A stretch of 64,000 nt of DNA from Synergistaceae bacterium (GCA_018436595.1 JAHDLC010000002.1:51965-115964), one strand, 5' to 3'. Shown: positions 45,033 to 53,969, numbered from the stretch's first letter. The notes: a model not told the origin generated them from the letters alone. Numbers and translations are program-made.

Positions 45033-46982
45033 TTAATCTTGTCTTTTAGCGTTCCAGGTTACGGGGGCGAAGGGACGGCCTCCGCCGTGGTAGAACTTGC
45101 TGAAGAACTCGTAGTACTCGAGCCTCAGGGTCTGGATGAAGACGATGAGCCCCTCGAGGCCGACGATGACAATGTTGCCCAGCAGCAGGACCGCCGCCCG
45201 GAAGAGGGCTCCCCCGGGGAGGCTGTGGACCATGTCGCTGAGCATGAACACCGCCGCCGACAGTCCCGCGTGGTTCAGGGCGAAGGCCGCCAGCCGCACG
45301 AAGGAGGCGGTGTTGCTCAGGAAGGAAAGCAGGTCGTGGAACACTGTGAAGGTGTGGACCACGCCGCCCTCGTCTTTTTCCTGGGGGCCGAAGAGGAGCC
45401 GCTCCAGCACCGAGCTGAAGAGGATCACCAGGAAGAGCAGCCCGAGGACCGCCAGGAGCGGTTTCGGGGCCCCTCCGCCCGACGTGAAGGCCATGGCGGC
45501 TGTTACCGCGGCGGTCCAGTAGAACAGCAGACCGGCCACTCCCTCGCCGTCGAAGAGCATCTTGCCCGTCCGTCCTTCCCGCTTCAGGGCCAGGATGTTG
45601 ATGATGATCCCCATGCTCAGGAAGGCCACCCCTACGAAGAGGGAGGTCTGTATCAGGTCGGAGATGCCGTGCATGGGGGAGGTCCACAGGGAGGGCAGGA
45701 TTTCCTCCGAGCCGAAGACGCTCCCGTACAGGAAGCCGAAAACCATGGCGGAGACTCCGGCGATGCGGATCACCGACGCGAAGGCTTTTTTGAGTATCCC
45801 CTTCCGGGCCAGCCACCATGCTCCGGCGGCCAGAAGGAAGCCGTGCCCCACGTCGCCGAACATGAAGCCGAAGAACAGGCAGAAGCTCAGCGCCACCAGC
45901 GGTGAAGGGTCCGTCTCCCCGTAGGAGGGGAGGCTGTAGAGGGCCACGATCTCCTGGAAGGTGCGCACGAGAAAGTTGTTCCTCAGCAGGGTGGGAAGCT
46001 GCCTGCCCCGCTTTTCCAGCTCCGCTCCCTTTTCACTGAGCAGCAGGGTGTTGGGGCCGAGCTGTTCTACCTTCTCCGCCACTTCCCCCAGTGTCGGGGC
46101 GGGGATGACTCCAGACAGAACGAAGATGCCGCTCATCTCACCCCGCTTCTGGCAGAGGGCGTAAACTCTCTGGAGGGAGTGGACGGCGCAGTAGAGCCGC
46201 TCCAGTTCCTTCCTTCTTCTTCCCAGGTAGTTCCGGGGAGCATCCCGGAGAGCCCGGATGGCCCGCTCGGAGTCGAGCTGCCGTTCCCTGAGCCGTTCCC
46301 GAAGGTTCGTCCCCGCACCCTCGAAGAGGTCGCCGAGTGCGTATTCCTTCAGGTAGACCGTGCGGAAAATTTTTTCCGCCTCCTCCAGGTAGTCCCGGGA
46401 GCAGAAGACGATGGCCAGGACATACCCTTTTTCCGCCACCACGGGGTAGACCAGCAGGGGCGTGACGGCGGCCATTTCCTCGAGCTTTTTATAGTTTTCA
46501 GCGCTCAGGCGACCGAAGGTGATGGAAAGGTACCGGGTCTTCAGGGTCTCCTCCACGTCCCGGTCGGCGGACGCCAGGGCGTCGAGGAAGGCCCCCGCCG
46601 CCATGAGCTTCTCCCGCTCTTCTTCCAGGACTTCGGCCCGCTTCTTCCAGAGGTCGATTTTTTTTGCCACGTCGAGCACCTGCCGGGAGCACTCTTCCCA
46701 GGAGAGGGAGGGGGTGCCGCGGCTGCAGGCCCGTTCGGCGGGAAATTCGGCTCCGGCCTCATTCCAGACGTAGACCAGCTTGTCCAGCAGATCATCGTAG
46801 GGGTTCTTCTGGAAGGTGGAAATCCGGGCCCCTCCTGAAGACAGGGACGCTGGGCGCCGTTCCAGGGCGAATTCCAGGGGAACGGGCTCGAAGTTTCCCA
46901 GGGTGAGCAGTTCCGCAGCCAGTGCCTCGATCTCCTGCCTGGGTCCGATGAGGGACATCCCCATCATTTCCACTACAGCCAC
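45033..46982 (-). CDS. ntpI: V-type ATPase subunit I (stator membrane subunit)
   Basis: The 649-residue a-type stator subunit, which forms the ion half-channels. The N-terminal cytoplasmic half (about 1-340) is charged and helical. The C-terminal half has about 7-8 membrane helices with the family segment PLVALSFCLFFGFMFGDVGHG (about 360-380) and an Arg-bearing final region (SFVRLAAFALNHAGLS), where the essential arginine resides. GTG 46982 lies 9 bases after GGAGG and overlaps the C subunit stop by 10 bases. Confidence 0.94.
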   Translation of the reverse strand: MAVVEMMGMSLIGPRQEIEALAAELLTLGNFEPVPLEFALERRPASLSSGGARISTFQKNPYDDLLDKLVYVWNEAGAEFPAERACSRGTPSLSWEECSRQVLDVAKKIDLWKKRAEVLEEEREKLMAAGAFLDALASADRDVEETLKTRYLSITFGRLSAENYKKLEEMAAVTPLLVYPVVAEKGYVLAIVFCSRDYLEEAEKIFRTVYLKEYALGDLFEGAGTNLRERLRERQLDSERAIRALRDAPRNYLGRRRKELERLYCAVHSLQRVYALCQKRGEMSGIFVLSGVIPAPTLGEVAEKVEQLGPNTLLLSEKGAELEKRGRQLPTLLRNNFLVRTFQEIVALYSLPSYGETDPSPLVALSFCLFFGFMFGDVGHGFLLAAGAWWLARKGILKKAFASVIRIAGVSAMVFGFLYGSVFGSEEILPSLWTSPMHGISDLIQTSLFVGVAFLSMGIIINILALKREGRTGKMLFDGEGVAGLLFYWTAAVTAAMAFTSGGGAPKPLLAVLGLLFLVILFSSVLERLLFGPQEKDEGGVVHTFTVFHDLLSFLSNTASFVRLAAFALNHAGLSAAVFMLSDMVHSLPGGALFRAAVLLLGNIVIVGLEGLIVFIQTLRLEYYEFFSKFYHGGGRPFAPVTWNAKRQD

Positions 46983-48097
46983 GACGGTTCGACCTCCCTT
47001 TCCCTGCCGGCGAAGGATGCGGCGGCGGGATGGATGAGGAATTCCCGGGCCTTCTTCCTGTCGTAGTGGTACCGCACGTCTTCAATAATGGTGAACAGGT
47101 CCTTCACCTCCAGTTCTCTCAGTGTAAGGTACGCGAACACAACATGAACTCCGGCGGAGCCGGAGCGGAAGATGGCCGACGCCGTCTTCCAGAGGATTCG
47201 GTACAGGTTGTGCTCCAGGGTCATCTCTCCCACCTCCGGAACCTCGTTTCCGCCGGAGGTGCGAAAAGCCTCGCCATAGATGCCCGTCCGGAGCAGCTTT
47301 ACCATGGACGGCACGTCCGGAGCGAAGGCGAAGGAGCTCAACGTGTCAAATTTCAGCCTGTACCGCACCGGCAGCGTGAGGCCGAGAGCCTCCTCCGGCG
47401 TGAGGGAGAAAAACCGGCGGCTCCGGTATATCCAGTACATGTTGATCAGGTCCGCCCGTGTGCCGAAAATCTGCCGGACGCCCCGTCCTTCGCTCCCCGG
47501 GAGCTTTTTTCCCCCGGAGAGAATCCTGGTGAGAAAGAAGGCATCCATGGCCATCTTCGGCCGGAAGAGGGTGCCTCCTTCCTTCGCGATCTTTTTCAGG
47601 GGTTCGGCGAGGATGTCGTACAGGGGGTATCCCCGAAGGGACTCGAGGACCTCCCGCAAACTTTCGGCCGCCAGGAGCTTTTCACCGTCCGCCACGGTGA
47701 TGGGGACGGACGCCACCCTCCGCCGGAGGGTTTCCCTGTTTCCCACTCCCGTGGTGATCATCCGGAGTACCCGCTTGATCACGTCCACGTCGAACCGTTC
47801 GCCCCAGGCCCGGAGCAGGGCGCATCGTTCCGGCCCCAGGTAGCGGCAGAAGGGGATTTCCTCCAGAAGAGGAACGGAGTTAATGATTGCCTCCAGGTCT
47901 CCCCGGTGCAGGGTCTCCGGCGACGGTTCCGTGATGTATGGGGCGTAGGCCTCAGTCTTTGCGAGATAGGCTGCAATTTCACCCACCGTCTCGAATTCGA
48001 GAAGGCGAAGGTAATCGGATGGTGCGAGAAGCCTTCCCCGGTAGACCCTGGCCTTCGCCGTCACCGCGGCCCGTTCCCCCGCGGCGAGAAAGGACAC
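46973..48097 (-). CDS. ntpC: V-type ATPase subunit C (rotor socket, d type)
   Basis: A 374-residue all-helical subunit that links the central shaft to the membrane ring. Family marks include KARVYRGRLLAPSDYLRLLEF near the N-terminus and the block RADLINMYWIYRSRRFF (about 215-231), seen in bacterial C/d subunits. It starts directly after the stop of the G/H-like gene (0-base gap) and overlaps ntpI by 10 bases. The length is slightly above the common 320-350. Identity is supported by both motif and operon position. Confidence 0.92.
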   Translation of the reverse strand: MSFLAAGERAAVTAKARVYRGRLLAPSDYLRLLEFETVGEIAAYLAKTEAYAPYITEPSPETLHRGDLEAIINSVPLLEEIPFCRYLGPERCALLRAWGERFDVDVIKRVLRMITTGVGNRETLRRRVASVPITVADGEKLLAAESLREVLESLRGYPLYDILAEPLKKIAKEGGTLFRPKMAMDAFFLTRILSGGKKLPGSEGRGVRQIFGTRADLINMYWIYRSRRFFSLTPEEALGLTLPVRYRLKFDTLSSFAFAPDVPSMVKLLRTGIYGEAFRTSGGNEVPEVGEMTLEHNLYRILWKTASAIFRSGSAGVHVVFAYLTLRELEVKDLFTIIEDVRYHYDRKKAREFLIHPAAASFAGREREVEPSWL

Positions 48098-48436
48098 CTA
48101 GGCCCCTCCTTTTTTTCCGTACCGCCCGGCGATCTCTTCAGCGAACTGGGAGACCACCTGGGGCGCTTTTTCCGCAAACTGGTCCTTCATCTTCTGCCGG
48201 CCCCGCATCCCCATGTCGGCGATCTGGGCCGCCTCGAGTTCAGCGGAATGGCGGGCCGATTCCACGATAGCCTTCGCCTGGGCCCTGGCGGCGGTGAGCC
48301 GGGCTTCCTGGTCCGCTGCGAATTTCTCCCTGTTTTCCCGGAGGATGTCCGCTGCCTTCCGTCGGGCATCCTCCACGGAATCCGCCGCTTCGTCCTCCGC
48401 AGCCAGAAGGGCGGTCAGCACTTCGCTCAGGTTCAT
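48098..48436 (-). CDS. V-type ATPase subunit G/H (peripheral stalk helix)
   Basis: A 112-residue, almost wholly helical protein rich in Ala, Glu and Lys (EDEAADSVEDARRKAADIL, then QEARLTAARAQAKAIVESAR), typical of the stalk partner of E (called G or H). ATG 48436 overlaps the D stop in an ATGA arrangement and follows GGAGGAGGG. The stop abuts the C start. Such coiled-coil proteins diverge quickly, so the call rests on composition and location between D and C in the operon. Confidence 0.85.
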   Translation of the reverse strand: MNLSEVLTALLAAEDEAADSVEDARRKAADILRENREKFAADQEARLTAARAQAKAIVESARHSAELEAAQIADMGMRGRQKMKDQFAEKAPQVVSQFAEEIAGRYGKKGGA

Positions 48437-49068
48437 AGGATCCCTCCTCCTTCGTTTTCCATTCCCTCGCGGGCCATCTTCATCCTGGTGAAATCCTCCC
48501 GGTCGTTCTCCTCGAGCACGTTGGCGATCCACGCGAGCATCTGCCGGTGGGACGGAATGACCACCTTCTCCAGGGCGTTGACCCGCCGAAAGGTCCTCCG
48601 GATCTGGACCGCAAGACGATAGACGGAGTTTTCCACCTCCGCCAGCCTGGCGATGAGGGAGAGCACTTCCGTGGCGTGAAGGTAGGCTCCGTCCATGGTT
48701 CCAGACGTGCCGAGAAAGGAGTAGCACGGCTCGGGCGGCCTGTTCACGGGGTCCACCTTCGGGATCTCCACGCCCATGACGGAGTGAAGCCTCACGGTGA
48801 ATCCGTCCGTTTCGGGGACAGAATAGGAGAGCTCCTCCACGTTCTCGATGCCAAGGGAAAGCCCGGCCATCTGGAGGCTGAAGTAGGCCTCGGAGAAGAC
48901 GTCCTCCAGGGAGCGCTGGATTTCCTTGGCCTCCCTGATCTTTCCCATCAGCTCCATAAGGAGGATGGTCCGTTTCTGCTCGAGAAGGTCGTGTCCCTTC
49001 TCGGCCAGTTTCAGCGATGATGCGAACTTCACCATGTTTCCCCGGGTGGGGGCGATTTTCGGGCTCAT
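48433..49068 (-). CDS. ntpD: V-type ATPase subunit D (central shaft)
   Basis: The rotor shaft, equivalent in role to F1 gamma. The 211-residue protein starts with the family segment IAPTRGNMVKFASSLKLAEKG (about 5-25). Long N- and C-terminal helices form the shaft, with RRVNALEKVVIP (about 166-177) in the C-terminal one. ATG 49068 is 24 bases after a strong promoter at 49092-49120. It is the first gene of the operon, whereas D is last in many bacterial and archaeal V-ATPase operons, so the arrangement is unusual. Motif evidence is firm. Confidence 0.94.
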   Translation of the reverse strand: MSPKIAPTRGNMVKFASSLKLAEKGHDLLEQKRTILLMELMGKIREAKEIQRSLEDVFSEAYFSLQMAGLSLGIENVEELSYSVPETDGFTVRLHSVMGVEIPKVDPVNRPPEPCYSFLGTSGTMDGAYLHATEVLSLIARLAEVENSVYRLAVQIRRTFRRVNALEKVVIPSHRQMLAWIANVLEENDREDFTRMKMAREGMENEGGGIL

Positions 49069-49091
49069 GATCCGATTCCTCCGTAGAGGGG

Positions 49092-49120
49092 AGAATAGAC
49101 CTGTTCCAGGAAAATGTCAA
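49092..49120 (-). promoter_or_regulatory. Promoter of the V-ATPase operon
   Basis: On the minus strand TTGACA (49120-49115) and TATTCT (49097-49092) have the ideal 17-base spacing, close ahead of the ntpD start. A GAGGAATC ribosome site follows. This is the best promoter match in the window. Confidence 0.8.
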
Positions 49121-49183
49121 ATGCGGCGGACGTGGAGAGGGGAGGAAAAAAAGACAGGAAAAGGAAAGCTCGGGGAAGACCGC

Positions 49184-51571
49184 TCAGCAGCTTTTCCCGA
49201 ACCTCCGGGCGATCTCGCCGAGGATGTCCCCGGCGGAAAAAGGCTTGGTGAAGCATCCGTCCATGCCGGCCTCCCGGCAGAGGGGAAGGGCCCTGTCCCG
49301 ATCATGGCCCGTGAGGCCGAGAAGGAGGGGGCGCGGATCATCCACCGGCGTCAGGTTCCTGATGGCCCGGGCGGCTTCCAGTCCGTCCAGGACGGGCATT
49401 TCCAGGTCGAGAAGGACCACGTCGGGAATCTCCCTTTTCGCCAGCTCCAGGGCTTCTTTTCCGTTTGACACAAGAATGACCTGCCAGCCGGGGAGAGAGA
49501 GCATTTTCGACAGGAGGGCCCGGTTCACCGGGTGGTCGTCGGCGGCAAGGATGGTCAGCCGTTCCGGCACGGGCGGGATCTCTTCCTTCCCTTTTGGGAC
49601 ATCTTCTCCGCCGGGACCGCCGGTGATGAGGGGAAGCGACAGGGTGAAGACTGCCCCCTTTCCCGGAGTGCTGCCGGCGGTCAGCTCTCCGCCCAGGAGC
49701 CGGGCGATGCGCCTGCTGATGGAAAGGCCGAGCCCCGTTCCGCCGGGGTCTCCCGGAGAGGGACGGGTTCCCCGGGAGTAGGGTTCAAAAAGGCTTTCTT
49801 CCTGCTCCGGTGGGATTCCCGGTCCCGTGTCCGAGACCGAGAAGAGCAGCCGGGGCGAACCGGAAAGGTCCGGGGCCGCATCCACGGAAAATGCAACGCC
49901 GCCCCGGGAGGTGAACTTGACCGCATTTCCCAGGAGGTTGAACAGGATCTGCCGGATGCGGAGGGGGTCTCCGAGGGCGTGTTCAGGAACGTCCGGGCTC
50001 ACCCCCGTGCTGAACGTCAGCCCCTTCAGTTCCGCCTGGGGGGAGAAGAGAGCCGCGCATTCTCCGGCCAGCTCCCCGGGCGAAAAGGGGGACACCGAAA
50101 CGTCCATCCGTCCCGCCTCGATCTTCGAGAGGTCCAGGATATCGTTCAGGATCTGGAGAATATGGTCCTTCGCCGTGCCTATGACGCGGAGTCCCTCTGC
50201 GGCTCCTTCATCACCGCAGGTTCCGGCCAGGCGGTCGAAGGTGGCTGCCAGCACGTTCAGGGGGTTGCGGATCTCGTGGCTTATTCTGGCGAGAAATTCT
50301 CCTTTGGCGGCGTTTGCCTGTTCCGCAGCCTCCCGGGACATCACGAGCTCCTTTTCCAGTTTCCGCCGCTCCTCCAGCTCCCGCCGGGCGTCTTCGTACA
50401 GTCCTGCATTCCGGAGGGCCATGGAGGCCAGGAAGGCGAACCGCTCGAGGTAGTTCACCTTCGCACCGCTGATTTCCCTGGGAGACCCCTCGTAATACAT
50501 TGAAAGGTAGCCGAAGGTATGGTCTTTCCACCGGAGCGGCACCCCCACCGTGGTGGAGAGGATGTCGAAGTCCCGGTTGGGAAGGCGGTTTTCGTAGGTC
50601 TTGTAGTCGGGGACGACCATTGTTTTTGCCGAGGCCAGCACCCGGGCGCCGAGTCCCCTGGTAAGGGGGATCCGCTTCCCGATCCACCGGGTGAGGAGGG
50701 GACCCCGGGCCCACCGGATGTACCGTTCTCCCCTGGGATGGTCGGCGAAGGAGATGGCCCCGTGCTCGGTGTTCATGTAGATGGCGGCGTAGTCGAGGAT
50801 TTTCTGGAGGAGAACGTCCATGTCCAGGTCCTCCAGAAGGTCCGCTGAGATCTCTCCTAGCATGGAAAGGGCGGAGTTCCGCTCCTGGAGGAGCAGATCT
50901 TCCCGCCTGCGTTCGGTGATGTCCGTCAGCCTCCCCCCGGCGAACCCGCCATCGGAAGAGATCACTGCGGACAGCTCTCCCCAGAAGGAAGCCCCGTCCC
51001 TCCGGCGGAACATGACCTCGAAACGGTCGAGGAAGCCGCCGTCGAACCGGGAGAGGGCCATTTCCCGGGCCGCATGGGAAAAGAAGGGATTCCGGGCGCA
51101 GAGGGAGGAAAGGAACTCTTCCGGTTCTTCGAAACCGAAAAGGCGGGCGAAGGGTGAATTGCAGTCCAGTATCCGCTCGAAATTCCGGTCAGCCCGGAAG
51201 ACGGGAACCAGGTTCTGGCTGCACACGTTCCTGCAGGGAAATGTTTCGTGGCGGCGGAACCCCTCCGCTGCCACGAAAAGGCTCCTGAACCCGCCCGGAA
51301 AGCAGCATCTGAATTCCTGGACGGGAACGGTCCCGAGGGAGGGAATGTCCATGGAATACTCAAGAATCACCCGGCCGTTGGCGGCGGCAGCCCTGTTCCC
51401 TTCGTCGAGGATGCGCTGCCTGTCTTCGGGGATGACGCGGTCGAGAAGAGTGTCCCCTTCTTCAAAGAAAGGAGAGCCGGAGGAGAGAAGGAGCCACGGG
51501 GGCGGTGAAGCGAATTCGGCCTCCGATGCAACGGCGGGGCCTCCGCCGTTGATGTGGGTCAGTCCGTTCAT
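49184..51571 (-). CDS. PAS/GAF hybrid sensor histidine kinase with receiver domain
   Basis: A 795-residue soluble hybrid kinase. ATG 51571 follows GGGAGGAAG; a longer frame to 51643 lacks a site. A long N-terminal sensory part contains a PAS-like domain (about 115-240), then a GAF domain (about 250-400, with ISADLLEDLDMDVLLQ). The kinase core follows with His432 in SHEIRNPLN, N-box NLLGNAVKFT, DTGPGIPPEQ and GTGLGLSISRR. A receiver domain (about 675-790) has VLLDLEMPVLDG with the phospho-Asp. Unlike the kinase at 7434 it has no HPt domain. The partner regulator is not adjacent. It ends 115 bases before the V-ATPase operon; regulation of that operon is possible but unsupported. Confidence 0.93.
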   Translation of the reverse strand: MNGLTHINGGGPAVASEAEFASPPPWLLLSSGSPFFEEGDTLLDRVIPEDRQRILDEGNRAAAANGRVILEYSMDIPSLGTVPVQEFRCCFPGGFRSLFVAAEGFRRHETFPCRNVCSQNLVPVFRADRNFERILDCNSPFARLFGFEEPEEFLSSLCARNPFFSHAAREMALSRFDGGFLDRFEVMFRRRDGASFWGELSAVISSDGGFAGGRLTDITERRREDLLLQERNSALSMLGEISADLLEDLDMDVLLQKILDYAAIYMNTEHGAISFADHPRGERYIRWARGPLLTRWIGKRIPLTRGLGARVLASAKTMVVPDYKTYENRLPNRDFDILSTTVGVPLRWKDHTFGYLSMYYEGSPREISGAKVNYLERFAFLASMALRNAGLYEDARRELEERRKLEKELVMSREAAEQANAAKGEFLARISHEIRNPLNVLAATFDRLAGTCGDEGAAEGLRVIGTAKDHILQILNDILDLSKIEAGRMDVSVSPFSPGELAGECAALFSPQAELKGLTFSTGVSPDVPEHALGDPLRIRQILFNLLGNAVKFTSRGGVAFSVDAAPDLSGSPRLLFSVSDTGPGIPPEQEESLFEPYSRGTRPSPGDPGGTGLGLSISRRIARLLGGELTAGSTPGKGAVFTLSLPLITGGPGGEDVPKGKEEIPPVPERLTILAADDHPVNRALLSKMLSLPGWQVILVSNGKEALELAKREIPDVVLLDLEMPVLDGLEAARAIRNLTPVDDPRPLLLGLTGHDRDRALPLCREAGMDGCFTKPFSAGDILGEIARRFGKSC

Positions 51572-51784
51572 GCCTTTCTTCCTCCCGGTGTTCCGGAATG
51601 GGACACTTGATTCTGTCATGGGCCAACACGGTAAAGATACCATACCCTATGGGTCTGAGACTAGCATCTGCATGAGGCTTGAGGCTCATTTTATCTGTCG
51701 ATTCTTTGTATTTTTACTATTTGCTGAATAAAAGGACAGGAATATGAAAAAAGAAAGGATTTCTGTGAGTCGGTGTTTTATGTA
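51572..51784. other. Intergenic region between divergent kinase and umuDC-like operon
   Basis: AT-rich relative to its neighbours. It contains the leader of the kinase gene on the minus strand. No convincing gene is seen. The clear plus-strand promoter begins at 51785. Confidence 0.5.
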
Positions 51785-51840
51785 TTGACTTTCTGTGTGT
51801 ATATGTTTATACTGGCATACGAATACTTTCAGTAAGTATT
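51785..51840 (+). promoter_or_regulatory. Promoter and palindromic operator of the umuDC-like operon
   Basis: TTGACT (51785-51790) and TATACT (51808-51813) are spaced by 17 bases. At the expected transcription start lies a perfect inverted repeat, AATACTT (51822-51828), TCAGT, AAGTATT (51834-51840). Its location fits a repressor site; a LexA-type SOS regulator is the natural candidate because umuDC operons are SOS genes, but the sequence is not the E. coli or Bacillus box. Confidence 0.7.
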
Positions 51841-51874
51841 ATACACCAAAATATCCTGAAGGAGAGTGTATGCC

Positions 51875-52150
51875 ATGGCCGTCCACATGACGCGAAGCAA
51901 CGAGATTCAGGGCAGCGCCGCCGGGCGCCTTCTGGACATGCTTCTTCCCCGTCCTTCCTCCACCTTTCTTCTCCGGTCCGCCGACGCACCCGGTTCCATC
52001 CTCGTGGTGGACCGGGCCGTTCCTCCCACGGAGGGACGGAAGGCCGTCCTTTCAACGGAAAGGGGGCTCCGGCTCGCAACCCTGGACTCCAGGTTCGATT
52101 CGTCCAGGGTCTGGGGGGTGGTGACATGGGTCATCCGGGAGCCGTCCTGA
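51875..52150 (+). CDS. UmuD-like protein lacking the S24 protease active site
   Basis: A 91-residue protein that aligns with the C-terminal fold of UmuD: TFLLRS (about 30-35), PGSILVVDRAV (39-49) and the C-terminal VWGVVTWVIRE (79-89), where UmuD has GDLLIVDSAI and VFGVVIHVV. The catalytic serine segment (GDSM, between these strands) is deleted, and the lysine of the VKKL segment reads GLRLATL. The N-terminal self-cleavage arm is also missing. It therefore cannot process itself and may act directly as a UmuD'-like partner of UmuC. ATG 51875 is 10 bases after GAAGGAG; an in-frame GTG at 51866 is too close. It overlaps umuC by 25 bases. Confidence 0.75.
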   Translation: MAVHMTRSNEIQGSAAGRLLDMLLPRPSSTFLLRSADAPGSILVVDRAVPPTEGRKAVLSTERGLRLATLDSRFDSSRVWGVVTWVIREPS

Positions 52151-53424
52151 AGCCCTGCGCCGATCTGCTGGCCCTCTGCGACTGCAACAATTTTTTCGTC
52201 TCCTGCGAACGGCTCTTCCGCCCGGATCTGGAGGGGCGTCCCGTGGTGGTGCTCTCCAGCAACGACGGGGTGGTCATATCCCGCTCCAACGAGATCAAGG
52301 CCCTCGGGGTGAAAATGGGGGAGCCCTTCTTCAGGGTGCGGTCCTTTCTTGAACGTCACGGCGCCGCCGTGTTCTCCAGCAATTTCCGGCTCTACGAGGA
52401 AGTGTCGGCCCGGGTCATGGCGTCCCTCCGGCGGTTTACACCGTCCATGGAGGTCTACTCCGTGGACGAGGCCTTCCTGGAGATTCCCCCCGAAGGGAAA
52501 AAGAAGCCCGGGGAATGGGCCCTGGACGTCCGGGCGGCGGTCCTGAGACAGACGGGCATTCCCGTCTCCGTGGGAGCGGCTCCGACGAAGACGGCGGCGA
52601 AGCTGGCGGCCGAACGGGCGAAGAAGCGCCCCGAAACGGGGGGCGGGTTCGCCCTCCTGCCCGGCGATCCGTGGGAGGACCTTCTCGGGGAGGTCCCCGT
52701 GGAGGACGTCTGGGGGATCGGCCGCCGCTGGAGCGATTTTCTCCGCAGACGGGGCATCTCCACGGCCCTCCGCCTGCGGGATGCCCCCGACGACAGGCTG
52801 GAGAAGTACCTCGGGATCCGGGGGCTCAGGACGGCGTGGGAACTCCGGGGGATACGGTGTTTTCCCATAGAGGAGCGGGAAAAGCCCCAGAAATCCATCC
52901 AGTCCTCCCGGTCCTTCGCCGTCCCGGTCCGGGACAGGGAATCCCTTGCCGAGGCGGTGACGGAGTTCACCTTAACGGCGGGACGGCGCCTCCGCTCCCA
53001 GAACTCCCTCGCGGGGAGCCTTTCGGTGAGCATCTCCACCAGCCGCTTCCGGGGATCCTTCTTCGGGGCCAGGGCGGAAGTGACCCTCGAAACGCCCACC
53101 GACAGCGATATCACCCTTATGCGGGCCGCGGCGGGGGCCCTTTCGTCCATTTACCGGGAGGGGCACGATTACGAGAAGGCCGAGATCTGCCTGGGGAGCC
53201 TCTCTTCCGCCGGGACGGTGCAGCTCCGCCTCTTCGGGAAGAGGGAAGACCGGGGAGCAGCCCTCTCCCGGGCGGCGGACCGGCTCAACGGCGAAGCCGG
53301 CCGCAGGCTCCTCCTGCCCGCGGCCCTGCTCGGCGAGAAGGAATGGCATCCCCGGAAGGACAGGCACTCGGGCATGGGCCTGGAGGACCTGGAAAAGCTC
53401 CCCGTGATTTCAGCGGAAGAATAA
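52126..53424 (+). CDS. umuC: Y-family translesion DNA polymerase, UmuC type
   Basis: A 432-residue lesion-bypass polymerase. Catalytic acidic residues are in LCDCNNFFVSCERL (about 17-30) and YSVDEAFLE (111-119). The thumb helix-hairpin-helix is near DVWGIGRRWSDFL (194-206). The little-finger domain follows. A clamp-binding peptide, QLRLF, lies at 366-370, consistent with recruitment by the beta clamp encoded at 2774. ATG 52126 follows GGGGGGTGG and overlaps the UmuD-like gene by 25 bases, so the two are coupled. All catalytic carboxylates are present, so activity is expected. Confidence 0.94.
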   Translation: MGHPGAVLKPCADLLALCDCNNFFVSCERLFRPDLEGRPVVVLSSNDGVVISRSNEIKALGVKMGEPFFRVRSFLERHGAAVFSSNFRLYEEVSARVMASLRRFTPSMEVYSVDEAFLEIPPEGKKKPGEWALDVRAAVLRQTGIPVSVGAAPTKTAAKLAAERAKKRPETGGGFALLPGDPWEDLLGEVPVEDVWGIGRRWSDFLRRRGISTALRLRDAPDDRLEKYLGIRGLRTAWELRGIRCFPIEEREKPQKSIQSSRSFAVPVRDRESLAEAVTEFTLTAGRRLRSQNSLAGSLSVSISTSRFRGSFFGARAEVTLETPTDSDITLMRAAAGALSSIYREGHDYEKAEICLGSLSSAGTVQLRLFGKREDRGAALSRAADRLNGEAGRRLLLPAALLGEKEWHPRKDRHSGMGLEDLEKLPVISAEE

Positions 53425-53425
53425 A

Positions 53426-53459
53426 AAAGGGAAGGAGCGGATGTCCGCTCCTTCCCTTT
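53426..53459. terminator. Bidirectional terminator after umuC
   Basis: AAAGGGAAGGAGCGG (53426-53440) pairs perfectly with CCGCTCCTTCCCTTT (53445-53459) around ATGT. T-rich ends occur on both strands, and it serves the two convergent genes. Confidence 0.92.
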
Positions 53460-53477
53460 CAAGCATGTATGGGTTAA

Positions 53478-53969
53478 TTACTTCACAGCCGTCAGGGAGC
53501 CGAAGAGAGCCTGGATATCGGCTGCGTTGTTCTGGGGGGCGGCTGCTTCGCCGAAGCACACGATGAGACCGACAAAGTCACCCTCGCCGTTGAGCACGGC
53601 CACGCTCACAACTGCATCGGCGCCGTCGCTCTTTCCGGCCCCGTCGATGGTGACGGCGGGAATGCCGTTGAGTTCCGTTTCATTCGCTTCCCCGTATTCA
53701 ACATCGGTCATGGCTTCCGCGACGATCTCGTCCACCACGGCAAAGGCTCCGTCAAGCCCCTCTTCTCCGCTGACTTCGCCGAAGAAGGCGACCATATCGC
53801 CCTTCGGGGAGACGAACATGGTTCCGAGCTTGGAGTCAGCAGGCTCCCACGTATCGGGAAGAGTGAACTGGATCCCGGCCTTTTCCATGGCATAGGTGCC
53901 GGCAAAGGCGGCAGCGGCGGAAAGAACGACAAGTGCGACAAGAGCGGTGACGGCAAACAGCTTTTTCAT
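53478..53969 (-). CDS. Small secreted protein, PsbP/DcrB-like fold suspected
   Basis: A 163-residue protein with a clear signal peptide (MKKLFAVTALVALVVLSAAAAFA, cut near residue 23). The acidic mature domain begins GIQFTLPDTWEPADSKLG, a pattern seen in DcrB/PsbP-like domains where a strand with (T/L)P-x-x-W is followed by strands of a small alpha/beta fold. It contains one Cys. Similar TLP or LAGGW starts recur in the three-domain protein at 59602. No enzymatic motif is visible. ATG 53969 follows GGAGGG. The role is unknown; periplasmic or envelope location is likely. Confidence 0.75.
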   Translation of the reverse strand: MKKLFAVTALVALVVLSAAAAFAGTYAMEKAGIQFTLPDTWEPADSKLGTMFVSPKGDMVAFFGEVSGEEGLDGAFAVVDEIVAEAMTDVEYGEANETELNGIPAVTIDGAGKSDGADAVVSVAVLNGEGDFVGLIVCFGEAAAPQNNAADIQALFGSLTAVK

